Notes: generated from the sequence alone by a model not told the origin. Positions 50,232 through 59,830 are shown, counted from the first letter of the stretch. The stretch is 64,000 bases of DNA from Devosia rhizoryzae (GCF_016698665.1 NZ_CP068046.1:1612001-1676000), one strand, 5' to 3'. Translations and numbers: made by a program.

Positions 50232-52037
50232 CTAGTTCAGCGGCTTTTCCGAGCCAGGGCGTTCATAGGTGCCAATGATCTCGCCTTCGGCCAGAACATG
50301 ACCTTCCATGGCTGCGAGCACATCCTCGCGCTTGGCGCCCGGTTCTACCGGCAGTTCCGCTATGTCGAGAGCAAAGACCTGAAAGTGATAGTTGTGCGCA
50401 GGATCGCCGAGCGGTGGACGCGGACCCATATAGCCGATCTGGCCGCGGCTATTGACGCCTTGCTTGGCCATTTCCGGCTTTTGCAGCACCGGATCTGTAC
50501 CAAGGCCTTCATCAATCCCGGTTGCATCGCCAGGAATGTCGAAGAGTACCCAGTGAACGAAGGGCTTTGGCTCGGCTGCGTCAGGATCGTCAACCATGAC
50601 GACAAAGGACTGGGTGCCTTCAGGTGGCGTGCCCCATTCGAGCGCCGGCGACGCGTTGTCGCCTTCGGCAGCATGCTTGAGCGGGATCATTTCCCCAGCG
50701 CCGAAGGATGGGGATGACACATCGACCGCGCCTTCGGCCTCGACGATATTGATGGCGATGTCCGACTCCGCGGGCTTCACCGTCACGTCGGGTGGCATCG
50801 GTGCTTCGGCCGTATCGGCCTGTTCGCCGCCTTCATACGAGATCCGGTAAAGAATGCCGTTGAAGTCGTCGCCAAACAGCAAATCGCCATTCGGCGCCTG
50901 GGTGACGCCGGTCAGCCGGCCCAGAAAGCCATAACCGCCCTCTTCGTTTTCGATCAGCAGGCCCTCGGCGAAGTGGTCCCACGTTGTCGGCTCACCATCG
51001 GTGAAGTCAACGCGGGCGATCTCGTAACCGCTCGGTGGCCGGCGGTTCCAGGAGCCGCGCATGGCGACAAAGGCGTCGCCGCGATATTCTTCCGGAAAGG
51101 CTGTGCCGGTGTAGAAGGCCATCTGCATGGGAGCAGAATGGGCGGTATAGCCCAGCACTGGCTCTTCGCTGCGCTCGGCCCATTGTTCGAGCGTGATGCC
51201 TTCGGGTGGATTGTCCTGCGGGTTGAGGCGCGAGAAATCATACACATAGGGCCAGCCATACTGTTTGCCCTGTTCGATGCGATTGATCTCTTCCTGCTGT
51301 TCGTTATCGCCCAGCCAGTCGATGCCGTGATCTGCGCCATAAAGAACGCCGGTTTCCGGCTCCCAGCCGAAGCCGATCGTGTTGCGCAGCCCGGTGGCAA
51401 AGATGGTGCGGCTGGTGCCATCCGGCTTCGCGCGCAGCATGGTGGCGCTTTCCGGGTTGGTTTCGGCGCAGGCATTGCAGGTCGACCCGGCAGAAATATA
51501 GAGCATGCCATCGGGCCCGATCGCCAGGGTGCGGTTCGGGTGCTGACCGCCATCGGGCAGGTCGTCGATGATCATCTCGAGTTCACCGAAACTGCCGTCC
51601 TCGTTGATCGGCGCGGTGAAGACCTGATTGACCGTGGCCAGATAGACCGTGTCTTCGTGAATGGCGATGCCATGCATGCCGGGTCTGCCCGCCACCACGG
51701 TATAGCCTTCATACTTGCCGTCGCCGTCCTCGTCGTCGAAGCGGATGACGTCCGACTCGGTGCGGCGCGTGGCGTAGAGGTGATCGCCATGGGTGGCGAG
51801 GATGCGAATATTGCCAAACTCGCGGCCCGCCACTTCGACAGTGAACCCTTCCGGCACCTTGATGAGGTCAGCCAATTCGGCATCGTCGCTTACCGTGATC
51901 GGTTCGGGCTCAAGGATCGAACCTTCGACAACGACATCGGAATATTGCCCGATCGTGCCTTGCGGCTGGGCTAGGACGGGGGCTGCGGCAAGCAGCGCTG
52001 TGGCCGAAACCGTCGCGACGATGATCTGCTTTTTCAT
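50232..52037 (-). CDS. Secreted PQQ-type sugar dehydrogenase fused to a PEBP (YbhB/YbcL) domain
   Basis: The 601 residues begin with a Sec signal (MKKQIIVATVSATALLAAAP ending VLAQ). Residues about 50-425 form a soluble PQQ glucose/sorbosone dehydrogenase beta-propeller: GEFGNIRILATHGD-like blades, DLPDGGQHPNRTLAIGPDGM, LYGADHGIDWLGDNEQQEE. A second domain (about 440-595) is a PEBP: DNASPALEWGTPPEGTQSFV, VVMVDDPDAAEPKPFVHWVL and YMGPRPPLGDPAHNYHFQVF. The fusion should act in the periplasm. The PQQ part oxidises sugars or alcohols; the PEBP role is unknown. A terminator of the upstream esterase lies 21 nt before it. Confidence 0.88.
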   Translation of the reverse strand: MKKQIIVATVSATALLAAAPVLAQPQGTIGQYSDVVVEGSILEPEPITVSDDAELADLIKVPEGFTVEVAGREFGNIRILATHGDHLYATRRTESDVIRFDDEDGDGKYEGYTVVAGRPGMHGIAIHEDTVYLATVNQVFTAPINEDGSFGELEMIIDDLPDGGQHPNRTLAIGPDGMLYISAGSTCNACAETNPESATMLRAKPDGTSRTIFATGLRNTIGFGWEPETGVLYGADHGIDWLGDNEQQEEINRIEQGKQYGWPYVYDFSRLNPQDNPPEGITLEQWAERSEEPVLGYTAHSAPMQMAFYTGTAFPEEYRGDAFVAMRGSWNRRPPSGYEIARVDFTDGEPTTWDHFAEGLLIENEEGGYGFLGRLTGVTQAPNGDLLFGDDFNGILYRISYEGGEQADTAEAPMPPDVTVKPAESDIAINIVEAEGAVDVSSPSFGAGEMIPLKHAAEGDNASPALEWGTPPEGTQSFVVMVDDPDAAEPKPFVHWVLFDIPGDATGIDEGLGTDPVLQKPEMAKQGVNSRGQIGYMGPRPPLGDPAHNYHFQVFALDIAELPVEPGAKREDVLAAMEGHVLAEGEIIGTYERPGSEKPLN

Positions 52038-52057
52038 TGTGACCTCAGGGAAATGAA

Positions 52058-52088
52058 CAAAGAAAAAGCCCGGCTTTTCAGCCGGGCT
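52058..52088 (-). terminator. Rho-independent terminator after the esterase
   Basis: On the minus strand AGCCCGGCT-GAAA-AGCCGGGCT then TTTTTCTTTG. It separates the esterase from the PQQ gene. Confidence 0.94.
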
Positions 52089-52094
52089 CGATGA

Positions 52095-53192
52095 TTACTC
52101 GCTGCCAAGCGCTTCGCGCAGTTCAGCGCCGGCAAAGTCCTGCGCTTCCTTGGCCTCCGGCACGACAGCCGCCATGCCGAAGAACTCGTGGGTCACCCCG
52201 TTCCAGTTTTGGTACGAAACCTCGACACCAGCCTCTTCGAGCTTGTCGCGCAACATCATGCCTTCGGAATTGAGCGGATCGATCTCGGCCGCAACGATGG
52301 TGGTCGGCGGCAGGTCTTCGAGGTCGGCGCTGCCAACGAGGTCGATGCGCGGATCGGCGGCCTCAGACATGTCGTTGAGGTAGTGGCCAACGAACCATTC
52401 GATGTCTGCCTTGCCGAGCGGCACCGCATTCTGGTTGGCAATGTAGGACGGCGTCTCGAGGTCATCGCCAGCCACCGGATAGACGGCGAGGATGGCAGAC
52501 GGCTCGGTCAACTGCTGGTCGCGCGCGGCAATGGCCACGTTAACGGCGAGATTGCCCCCGGCGCTTTCACCGGCAACGGCGATGCGCGAGGAGTCGCCGT
52601 TCCACTCGCCGGCATTCTCGACGACGTAGCTATAAGCGGCGATCGCATCGTCATGAGCTGCCGGGAACTTGTCTTCAGGGCCCTGGCGATAGTGCACGGA
52701 GACAACGATGGCTTTCGCCTGGTTGGCGAGCGCACGCGGCGACGCATCATAGACGTCAAGATCGGCGATAACCCAGCCGCCACCGTGGAAGTAGACGATG
52801 ACCGGCAGGGCTTCGCTGCCATCGGCCACGCCTTCGGGCCAATAAACACGGGCGTCGAGTTCACCTTCGGCGCCATCGACTTTGATGTCTTCGGTCTTGG
52901 CGACCGGCTCGGGGGTCAGCTCGTCCCCGGAAGTTTCGAGGTACACGGCCTCTACTGCATCGGCGGGAGTTGGCTGCGCCCGCGCTGCAGGAACGTCGAG
53001 GGTGTGCACTGGCTTTGCGCCCAGCTCCATCAGCTTGGTGATGACCTGAGCCATTTCAGGGTTGGAACGATCGACAGTGCCGCTATCCTTGCTGGTGGCG
53101 ACTTCGTCTTCGACGGGGCGGGGTTCTTCCTGCGCGAAGGCAGGCATCGCAAGAGTAGCTAGCGCGGTGGTGGCGAGAAGCAGGCTGCGCAT
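52095..53192 (-). CDS. Secreted HSL-type esterase (alpha/beta hydrolase)
   Basis: This 365-residue protein has a Sec signal (MRSLLLATTALATLAMPAFA, cleaved before QEE). The hydrolase part shows the hormone-sensitive-lipase motif HGGGW (His136), nucleophile Ser210 in VAGESAGGNLAV, an Asp in TIVAAEIDPLNSEG and His in NGVTHEFFGMAAVV. This is a complete triad. It likely cleaves acetyl or other short-chain esters in the periplasm. It is divergent from treZ over about 240 nt. A terminator ends it. Confidence 0.9.
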   Translation of the reverse strand: MRSLLLATTALATLAMPAFAQEEPRPVEDEVATSKDSGTVDRSNPEMAQVITKLMELGAKPVHTLDVPAARAQPTPADAVEAVYLETSGDELTPEPVAKTEDIKVDGAEGELDARVYWPEGVADGSEALPVIVYFHGGGWVIADLDVYDASPRALANQAKAIVVSVHYRQGPEDKFPAAHDDAIAAYSYVVENAGEWNGDSSRIAVAGESAGGNLAVNVAIAARDQQLTEPSAILAVYPVAGDDLETPSYIANQNAVPLGKADIEWFVGHYLNDMSEAADPRIDLVGSADLEDLPPTTIVAAEIDPLNSEGMMLRDKLEEAGVEVSYQNWNGVTHEFFGMAAVVPEAKEAQDFAGAELREALGSE

Positions 53193-53433
53193 CAGATTAT
53201 CCTTTGGCCAAAAGCCTTTTGAGTGGTCGTTTGAGGGGAAACACGAACGAACCGCCCTTCAGGCTCGGGCCGCAAAACCACCTTCGGTTGCATCAACGAT
53301 GGGTTTCCAAAGCAGTTCCTCTGCGCCTCAGCTCGGCCAGTCACTTTTCGTCGGCCCTGCTCCTCTTCCTCGCACTGGAACCCAGCGATGCCTTGCCCGT
53401 TCGGAGGCAACCTCCTTGCATCAGAGCCAATAC

Positions 53434-55281
53434 ATGACCTCCAGACGACATCTCGGCGCCATCCCGGACGCAAACGGAACGCAGTTTACTGTTTGGGCGG
53501 AGGGACGGAAAAGCGTCGTAGTGGAAGTGGAGGGCCAGGGCGCATTCCCGTTGGAAGCCTCTGAAGACGGCTACTTCAGCGCCCATGCAGAAGGCGTGAA
53601 GGAGGGTGCCCGATACAAGATCAGGGTCGATGATGGCGCGGCTGTTCCGGATCTCGCCTCACGCTGGCAGCCGGATGGGAATGATGGGGCGTCGGTTGTC
53701 GTGTCCGGCGACTTCGACTGGACTGATGGCGCCTGGACGGGCCCGACTACCCGCGACCAGGTGGTCTACGAACTTCATATCGGCACGTTCACGCAGGAAG
53801 GCACCTGGAAAGCTGCGCGCGAGAAGCTTGCCTTTCTCGCCGAGCTTGGCGTCACTGTTATCCAGATCATGCCGATCGGCACGTTCAAGGGCGCGTTCGG
53901 CTGGGGCTATGACACCACCCTGCCCTATGCGCCTTTCGCACCTTACGGTTCGCCGCAGGACATCCGCGCCTTCGTGGATGCGGCACACGGACTAGGTGTC
54001 GGAGTGATCCTCGACGTGGTCTACAACCATGTCGGCCTTGGCGATCATTTTCGCGCCTATAGCGAGCACTACTTTACCGACCGCTACGAGAACGAGTGGG
54101 GCGCAAGCTTCAACTATGATGGCGAGCATTCGCGCGCGGTGCGCGACTTCGTTCTCGGCAACGCCGTCTACTGGATCACCGAGTTTCACATGGACGGGCT
54201 GCGCATCGATGCCGCGCAGGCCATGTTCGACAGCAGCGAGGAGCACATCATTGCCGAGCTCTCGCGAGCCGTGCGGGAGGCGGCCGCGCCGCGATCGGCT
54301 TACATCATCGTCGAAAACCAGCCGCAGGAACACCGGATGATCGATCCGCTCGAACAGGGCGGATACAATCTGGACGGCATGTATAACGACGATTTCCAGC
54401 ATGCCATCCGCGTCGCCGCGACGGGGCACAACGATTTCTACTATCGCGATTATCTGGGCACGCCGCAGGAGATCGTGTCTTCTCTCAAATACGGCTTCCT
54501 CTACCATGGCCAGCGTTCCGACCAGCGCGATGCCGCCTACGGAACGGACAACCTCGATACGCCGCCCGAGCACTTCATCCATTTCTTGGAAAACCACGAC
54601 CAGGTCGCCAATTCGCCACAAGGTTTGCGCCTCACCTCGCTGCTGTCACCCGCCCGGTTGCGTGCAGTGACCGCGCTCCTCCTGCTCGGCCCCCAGACGC
54701 CTTGCCTGTTCCAGGGCCAGGAGTTCGGCTCCTCCAACCCGTTCCTCTACTTCTTCGGCATAGATGGCGAAGCAGCCGATCTCGTTTCTAACGGCCGCAA
54801 GGAGTCGCTCAAGAATTTTCCCGGCGTCGCCGATCCTGCCATGCTGGAGCGCCTTGCGGACCCGACCGACCGAAAGACGTTCGAAAGGAGCAAGCTTGAT
54901 TGGGTCCAGGCCGACCAGAACACGGGCCTGCTGAAACTGCATCAAGACCTGCTTTCCTTGCGCAAGAGCGAGCCCACATTCTCGCAGAACAGCGACAGGC
55001 GCATCGACGGCGCGGTCCTCGGTGACGGCGCCCTCTTGCTGCGCTACCTGACTCCCGACCCGGCCGGTCACCGCGTGCTGCTGCTCAATCTCGGCCGCGA
55101 CCTCCACATGTCCGTGGTCGCCGAACCCCTGATCGCCCCACCCGGCGGCCACAAATGGGTGCCGGCCTGGTCAAGCGAACATCCGGACTACAATGGCGCG
55201 GGCCGCCGTCCGGTGGAACCGGAAAAGTTCTGGATCCTGCCCAGCGACTGCGCGGTATTGTTGAGGAGTGAGCCAAGGTAG
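53434..55281 (+). CDS. treZ: Malto-oligosyltrehalose trehalohydrolase
   Basis: TreZ frees trehalose from maltooligosyl-trehalose. The 615-residue GH13 protein has an N-terminal beta domain (RRHLGAIPDANGTQFTVWAE), then the catalytic barrel: VVYELHIGTFTQEGTWKAAR, GVGVILDVVYNHVG, nucleophile Asp259 (MDGLRIDAAQAM), Glu294 (IIVENQ), the third Asp in FLENHDQVAN. ATG 53434 is likely; a TTG at 53416 with GGAGG eight bases before it is an alternative. treY and treX, its usual partners, are not in the window. It is convergent with tRNA-Ser. Confidence 0.94.
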   Translation: MTSRRHLGAIPDANGTQFTVWAEGRKSVVVEVEGQGAFPLEASEDGYFSAHAEGVKEGARYKIRVDDGAAVPDLASRWQPDGNDGASVVVSGDFDWTDGAWTGPTTRDQVVYELHIGTFTQEGTWKAAREKLAFLAELGVTVIQIMPIGTFKGAFGWGYDTTLPYAPFAPYGSPQDIRAFVDAAHGLGVGVILDVVYNHVGLGDHFRAYSEHYFTDRYENEWGASFNYDGEHSRAVRDFVLGNAVYWITEFHMDGLRIDAAQAMFDSSEEHIIAELSRAVREAAAPRSAYIIVENQPQEHRMIDPLEQGGYNLDGMYNDDFQHAIRVAATGHNDFYYRDYLGTPQEIVSSLKYGFLYHGQRSDQRDAAYGTDNLDTPPEHFIHFLENHDQVANSPQGLRLTSLLSPARLRAVTALLLLGPQTPCLFQGQEFGSSNPFLYFFGIDGEAADLVSNGRKESLKNFPGVADPAMLERLADPTDRKTFERSKLDWVQADQNTGLLKLHQDLLSLRKSEPTFSQNSDRRIDGAVLGDGALLLRYLTPDPAGHRVLLLNLGRDLHMSVVAEPLIAPPGGHKWVPAWSSEHPDYNGAGRRPVEPEKFWILPSDCAVLLRSEPR

Positions 55282-55287
55282 GCGTGG

Positions 55288-55374
55288 CGGAGAGGAAGGG
55301 ATTCGAACCCTCGAGACCGTTCCCGATCTGCACCCTTAGCAGGGGTGTGCCTTCGACCACTCGGCCACCTCTCC
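55288..55374 (-). tRNA. tRNA-Ser (anticodon GCU)
   Basis: On the minus strand the 87-nt gene starts GGAGAGGTGGCCGAGTGG and ends in CCTCTCC plus discriminator G, with a seven-pair acceptor stem. The anticodon loop CTGCTAA gives GCU. The long variable arm (CAGATCGGGAACGGTC) marks a class II serine tRNA; the T loop is GGGTTCGAATCCC. No CCA is encoded. Confidence 0.95.
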
Positions 55375-55466
55375 GGCGGGTCGGGTCTAGCGGGCGCCTG
55401 TTTCGATGGCAAGCGGTTTTTGTCTTGGTCCAAAGCGGGGGCGGCTTTAATTGTGGATCGAGTTAG

Positions 55467-56012
55467 ATGCGAGTCGAAACGCCGATGAAAACCAGCAAAC
55501 TTTCGAAGCGCATTCGCATTTGCGGGCTGATTGCTAGCACATTGCTAGCGTTTGGCGCCGCAGCGCAGGAGATTGCCCTGCCGCTCGATCCGATCGAAGG
55601 GACTTGGCAGACGCAGCTTCTATCCGAAGTGACGATCAGCGCCTGCCCGGAAGGTTTTTGTGGGTATCTGAGCCGTATCGTCGTGCCGGGGGAAGGCTTG
55701 ACCGTCGAAGAAGCGCAAGCAGCGGCGGCGATGGACCCGGCGGACTTTTTCGACATGCGCAACAAAGACCCTGCCCTGCGCAACCGGCCGATGCTGGGCC
55801 TGCAGCTTCTGACGCTGATCCGCAGCGACAAGCCCAATATCTATGATGGCGCAATCTACAACCCGCAGGACGGCAACACCTATTCGGGCTATGTCGAAAT
55901 GGTGTCGCCCGAGCTGTTGCGGCTCAATGGTTGCGTGTTGTTCAACGTCATCTGCCGCGGCGAGGATTGGGTCCGAGTGATCCCGCCGGTCGAGGGAGAG
56001 GCCACGCCGTAG
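55467..56012 (+). CDS. DUF2147 secreted protein
   Basis: A DUF2147-type exported protein of 181 residues (or 175 from the ATG at 55485) with signal ICGLIASTLLAFGAAAQ. The mature part has PIEGTWQTQLLSEVTISACP, YLSRIV, the family segment NIYDGAIYNPQDGNTYSGYV and LNGCVLFNVICRGEDWVRV. DUF2147 proteins fold as small beta-barrels of unknown function, usually periplasmic. Four cysteines could pair. It stands alone between tRNA-Ser and a convergent gene. Confidence 0.85.
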   Translation: MRVETPMKTSKLSKRIRICGLIASTLLAFGAAAQEIALPLDPIEGTWQTQLLSEVTISACPEGFCGYLSRIVVPGEGLTVEEAQAAAAMDPADFFDMRNKDPALRNRPMLGLQLLTLIRSDKPNIYDGAIYNPQDGNTYSGYVEMVSPELLRLNGCVLFNVICRGEDWVRVIPPVEGEATP

Positions 56013-56024
56013 CGCGGCCTCCTT

Positions 56025-56465
56025 CTACTCCCGCATCAGCCGCATCTGCGGCTCGCCATTGCCGCGCAGGGCTGGCGAGATGCCGCGGATGTCGACCGTG
56101 GCGGTGACACGCTGGCGCGTCGCGGCGAACATGAAGTCGGGCGTGACATTGACCGGCTCGTCGAACATCACCGTTACCGTATAGGTGCTCATGCTGGACG
56201 AGAGCTGCACCCCAATCAGCAGACCGCGGAAGGGCTGTTCGAGATAGAAGCCCTTGACGCGCATGCCGACCTGGAACGGCACGGCGACGCGATCCGGCAG
56301 GGCCGCACGCGCGGTGTTCCAGTCGCGAAAGCCATGGGCACGGGCGACCTCTTCGAGCGCGGCGCCATGGGTTAGGTCCTGGCCAGCCTTGGCGCGAGTC
56401 TCGCGCAAGGATTTTGCCTCGGACTTCAGAGTCTGGGCGGATAGAGTATCGAGGGAAAAAGACAT
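56025..56465 (-). CDS. Glyoxalase-related protein (Glyoxalase_8-like)
   Basis: The 146-residue protein begins MSFSLDTLSAQTLKSEAKSL then RAKAGQDLTHGAALEEVARA and HGFRDWNTARAAL, which is a helical domain found in 'glyoxalase superfamily' proteins of alphaproteobacteria. The rest is beta-rich with VGMRVKGFYLEQPFRGLLIG. It lacks clear metal residues and is likely not a glyoxalase. ATG 56465 has GGAGAGA nine bases upstream. Function unknown. Confidence 0.75.
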   Translation of the reverse strand: MSFSLDTLSAQTLKSEAKSLRETRAKAGQDLTHGAALEEVARAHGFRDWNTARAALPDRVAVPFQVGMRVKGFYLEQPFRGLLIGVQLSSSMSTYTVTVMFDEPVNVTPDFMFAATRQRVTATVDIRGISPALRGNGEPQMRLMRE

Positions 56466-56742
56466 ATCGGTCTCTCCAAGGAGGCGACTAGTCCATGGGG
56501 TCCGCGTTGCCATGATGCGCCTTGGGAGGAAAACCGACGGGATCAGGTGTCTTTGAGCTGGGCTTCACCATGGATCATCCGATCCGCGGACGGCTGGCGC
56601 CAGCAACCGGGGCGGTACATGCGCCGCCCCAGCGCAAACGTCAAGAGCTCTGATCAATCGCGGTTATGCTGAGATCAAGCAATTGCATTAGGCGCACCCT
56701 GCGACTGGCGCTAGGAACGGCCATCGAGAGCTGGGGAATGCT

Positions 56743-57507
56743 ATGACCGAGATTCTGCTGTTTGTCGCTGGCCTGCTCGGCGGCGCGGTCAATTCGCTGG
56801 CGGGCGGCGGTTCGTTCATCGTCTTTCCCGCGCTGCTGTTCGCGGGCGTCCCGGCTGTGCTCGCCAACGCATCCAACACCTATGCCGCCCTGCCCGGCTA
56901 TGCGAGCGGCGCCTTCGGCTATCGCGAGGCCATTTCGCGGCACAAGGACAAGCTGATCATCTACGGCATCGTCGCGGCGGTTTTCGGCTATGCCGGCGCC
57001 GAGCTGCTGCTGGTCGTGTCCGACGATCAGTTCGCCAAGGTCGTCCCCTGGCTCATGACGTTCGCCGTGGCGCTCTTCATCTTCGGCAACCAGATCAATA
57101 CCCTGGTCAAGTCGCGGGGGAGTTCGGGGCGCGGCATGCAGGCGCTCGGCGACGTGCTGTTGCTGGTGGCGTTAGCTGCGGTCTGCGTCTATGGCGGGTT
57201 CTTCAATGCCGGGCTCGGCATCCTGCTGCTGGCTTTCCTGGCGCTGGCCGGCATGACCGACATCCACGCCATGAATGGGCTCAAGCTCTATGTCTCGTCC
57301 GTTGTGGCGCTGGTGGCCGTCTTGCGATTTGCGTTCAATGGGACGATCGACTGGTACCATGGCTCGATCGCCCTGGTCGGCGTTACCATCGGCGGCTACA
57401 CGGCGGCGCGGTTGGCGCAGCATATCCCGAGAAACTGGATCCGGGTTGGGGTGATTGTTTATGGGATCGCGATGACGGGGTATTTCTTTTGGCAGGCTTA
57501 CGGGTGA
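56743..57507 (+). CDS. TauE/SafE (TSUP) family membrane transporter
   Basis: This 254-residue protein has seven or eight helices. The family signature AGLLGGAVNSLAGGGSFIVF lies near the start, with LANASNTYAALPGYASGAFG and a matching second half (FFNAGLGILLLAFLALAGMT and AMNGLKLYVSSVVALVAVLR). TSUP proteins export sulfite, sulfoacetate or other organic anions. The substrate is not readable. The ribosome site GGAATG is weak. It stands alone, followed by a family C repeat. Confidence 0.88.
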   Translation: MTEILLFVAGLLGGAVNSLAGGGSFIVFPALLFAGVPAVLANASNTYAALPGYASGAFGYREAISRHKDKLIIYGIVAAVFGYAGAELLLVVSDDQFAKVVPWLMTFAVALFIFGNQINTLVKSRGSSGRGMQALGDVLLLVALAAVCVYGGFFNAGLGILLLAFLALAGMTDIHAMNGLKLYVSSVVALVAVLRFAFNGTIDWYHGSIALVGVTIGGYTAARLAQHIPRNWIRVGVIVYGIAMTGYFFWQAYG

Positions 57508-57530
57508 GAACGGGTGCGTTGAGGGGCAGA

Positions 57531-57714
57531 CACCCCCTTCCGAGCGCCGCTAGGCTCCTGCGTCGCCAAGCTCTGCTTGCCTTCCCCTCTGAGCGGGAAG
57601 GTGACATCGAGTATTTTGCAATTTTTCGCCACACGCATTGCGTTCACCTTCCCCCTTGAGGGGAAGGCAAGCGAAGCTTAGCCGCTAGGCTTAGCGTAGC
57701 TCGGAAGGGGGTGT
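57531..57714. repeat. Palindromic repeat family C, copy 2
   Basis: CACCCCCTTCCGAGCGCCGCTAGGCTCC on the left and GCTAGGCTTAGCGTAGCTCGGAAGGGGGTG on the right, with CCTTCCCCTCTGAGCGGGAAGG and CCTTCCCCCTTGAGGGGAAGG hairpins. It fills the gap between the TSUP and molybdopterin genes. Confidence 0.9.
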
Positions 57715-57739
57715 GCGACGCGCCCACCTCCTCCTTGTT

Positions 57740-59830
57740 CTAAAGCGCCTTCCTGATCCACACCGCCGCGTCGTGAAACGCCGCGCCGCCGAAGGGAGGC
57801 GCGGGTTCGGCGCTGGTCAGCATATTGATGCCGCGGCCGCCGCGATGGGCCTTGTTGCGGTGAAGCCCTTCGGCGATCAGGACTCCCTGCGCCAGGCCAT
57901 TATGGAGCCGTGCCGTCAGCTCGACCGAACCGCGGCGATTGCCGACGATGACGGCGTCGCCTTCGACAATGCCGAGACGCACCGCGTCCTCGATGCGGAT
58001 GAAGACCGAAGGCTCCCCTTCCCGCTTGAGGCTGCCGGGGGTCTGGTTGAAGCTCGAGTTGAGGAAAGCGCGCGCCGGGCTCGTGGCGAGCTTGAACGGA
58101 TGCTCGGCATCGGTCTTTTCGGTGACGTCCCAGTGATCGGCAAAGCGCGGCATGATCGCGGGGTTGCAGGACCAGCGATAGCCCTTCTTGTCGGCCACTG
58201 CCTGCCAATCCGGCTTGAAGCGGAAGCGGCCATCGGGCCAGGCAAAGCCATGGGCAAACCGGGCAACGCCGTCGGGCCGCTCCTTGTCGACATAGCCGGT
58301 CTGTTCGACCTCTTCGAGCGCCGGAAAGCCGGAGCGGGCGAAGGTATCGGCGACGACGTCGCGATCCGTCGCGGCAAAGGTTGCCTCGGTCTGCCCCAAC
58401 CGTTGGGCGATGGCGTTGATGACCTCATGGTTCGACCATGCCTCGCCCGGCCGCTCGACGACGGCCGGACCATATAGCACGCGGGTGTGGCCGCCGCGGG
58501 TATAGTAGTCGTTGTGCTCGAGGAACATGGTGGCCGGGAGGACGATGTCGGCGAGTTCCGCCGTTTCGGTCATGAACTGCTCGTGGACGACTAGGAACAG
58601 GTCCTCGCGGAGAAGGCCGCGCCGCACCAGGGTCTGGTCGGGGGCGACGGTCGCTGGATTGGTGTTCTGGACGATCATGGCATAAACGGGCTTGCCGCCC
58701 TGCAGCGCCTTGCTGTCGCCGGTCAGCACGGGGCCGATCTCGGACATGTCGAGTGCGCGCGGTTGGCCCTTCTGCAGGCCGGTGCCTTCGAGCTGGGACT
58801 TGTCGAGGCCCCAGGTGCCGGAATTGGAATGGAAGGCGCCGCCACCACGGTGCTGCCAGGCGCCGGTCATGGCCGGAATGCAGAGCGCGGCATGGACGGC
58901 GGTGGCGCCATTGCGCTGGCGCGAGAAGCCATAGCCGAGACGGAAGAAGGTGCGTTTCGTCTTGCCGACGAGATGCGCGAAAGCCTCGATCTCGGCGACG
59001 CTGAGGCCGGTGATGTCGGCGGCCCATTGGGGGTCACGGGTTTGCAGATGTGATTCAAACTCGGGCGAGAAGTCCGTGAACTTGCTCATATATTCCCGGT
59101 CGGCCAATCCGTCTCGCAGCAGCACATGCATGACGGCAACAGCCAGCGCGCCATCCGTGCCGGGGCGGAGGACCAGACCCATATCAGCCTGTTCCATGGT
59201 GGCGTTGCGGTAGATGTCGATGACGACGATCTTGGCGCCGCGGCGCTTTCCGCGCATGGCATGGGTCATGACATTAACCTGAGTGTGCACCGCGTTGGTG
59301 CCCCAGATGACGACGCAATCGGCTTCGGCCATCTGCTCGGGGTTCACACCGCCAAGGAGGCCCGTGCCGGCGATATAGCCGGGCCAGGAAAGGCCGGTGC
59401 AGATGGTGTCGTATTGGTGCGAATAGCCGCGCACGGCGCGCAGGCGCTCGATGCCGTCGCGCTGCACGTGACCCATCGTACCGGCATAAAAATAGGGCCA
59501 CACGGATTCGGCGCCGTGAGTCTGTTCGACCGCAAGGAATTTGCTGGCTATCTCGTCCAGCGCTTCATCCCAGGAAATGCGCTGCCATTGCCCCTCCCCC
59601 TTGGGGCCGGCGCGGCGCATCGGATGCAGCAGGCGATCGGGATGGTGGATGCGCTCGGCGTAGCGGGCGACCTTTTCGCAGATCACACCAGCCGTATAGG
59701 GATCATCCTTTGCGCCCCGCACGCGACCGACGGTGCCGTCGGCGAGCAGGTCGACATCGAGTGCGCAGACCGACGGGCAATCGTGCGGGCAAACGGAGCG
59801 GATGGTGCGGATCGGGGCTTGGGCGTTCAT
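57740..59830 (-). CDS. Molybdopterin (bis-MGD) oxidoreductase with one Fe-S cluster
   Basis: The 696-residue protein belongs to the DMSO-reductase family. An N-terminal 4Fe-4S site reads SVCPHDCPSVCALDVDL plus a fourth Cys in VICEKVARYAE. WDEALDEIASKF, VIWGTNAVHTQVNVMTHAMR, GYGFSRQRNGATAVHAALCI and NPATVAPDQTLVRRGLLRED follow, ending with the beta-barrel DPAP-like domain (FIRIEDAVRLGIVEGDAVIV). No Tat signal is seen, so it is probably cytoplasmic. The substrate is unknown; similar proteins are annotated as formate dehydrogenase-like or BisC-like. Single gene. Confidence 0.92.
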   Translation of the reverse strand: MNAQAPIRTIRSVCPHDCPSVCALDVDLLADGTVGRVRGAKDDPYTAGVICEKVARYAERIHHPDRLLHPMRRAGPKGEGQWQRISWDEALDEIASKFLAVEQTHGAESVWPYFYAGTMGHVQRDGIERLRAVRGYSHQYDTICTGLSWPGYIAGTGLLGGVNPEQMAEADCVVIWGTNAVHTQVNVMTHAMRGKRRGAKIVVIDIYRNATMEQADMGLVLRPGTDGALAVAVMHVLLRDGLADREYMSKFTDFSPEFESHLQTRDPQWAADITGLSVAEIEAFAHLVGKTKRTFFRLGYGFSRQRNGATAVHAALCIPAMTGAWQHRGGGAFHSNSGTWGLDKSQLEGTGLQKGQPRALDMSEIGPVLTGDSKALQGGKPVYAMIVQNTNPATVAPDQTLVRRGLLREDLFLVVHEQFMTETAELADIVLPATMFLEHNDYYTRGGHTRVLYGPAVVERPGEAWSNHEVINAIAQRLGQTEATFAATDRDVVADTFARSGFPALEEVEQTGYVDKERPDGVARFAHGFAWPDGRFRFKPDWQAVADKKGYRWSCNPAIMPRFADHWDVTEKTDAEHPFKLATSPARAFLNSSFNQTPGSLKREGEPSVFIRIEDAVRLGIVEGDAVIVGNRRGSVELTARLHNGLAQGVLIAEGLHRNKAHRGGRGINMLTSAEPAPPFGGAAFHDAAVWIRKAL

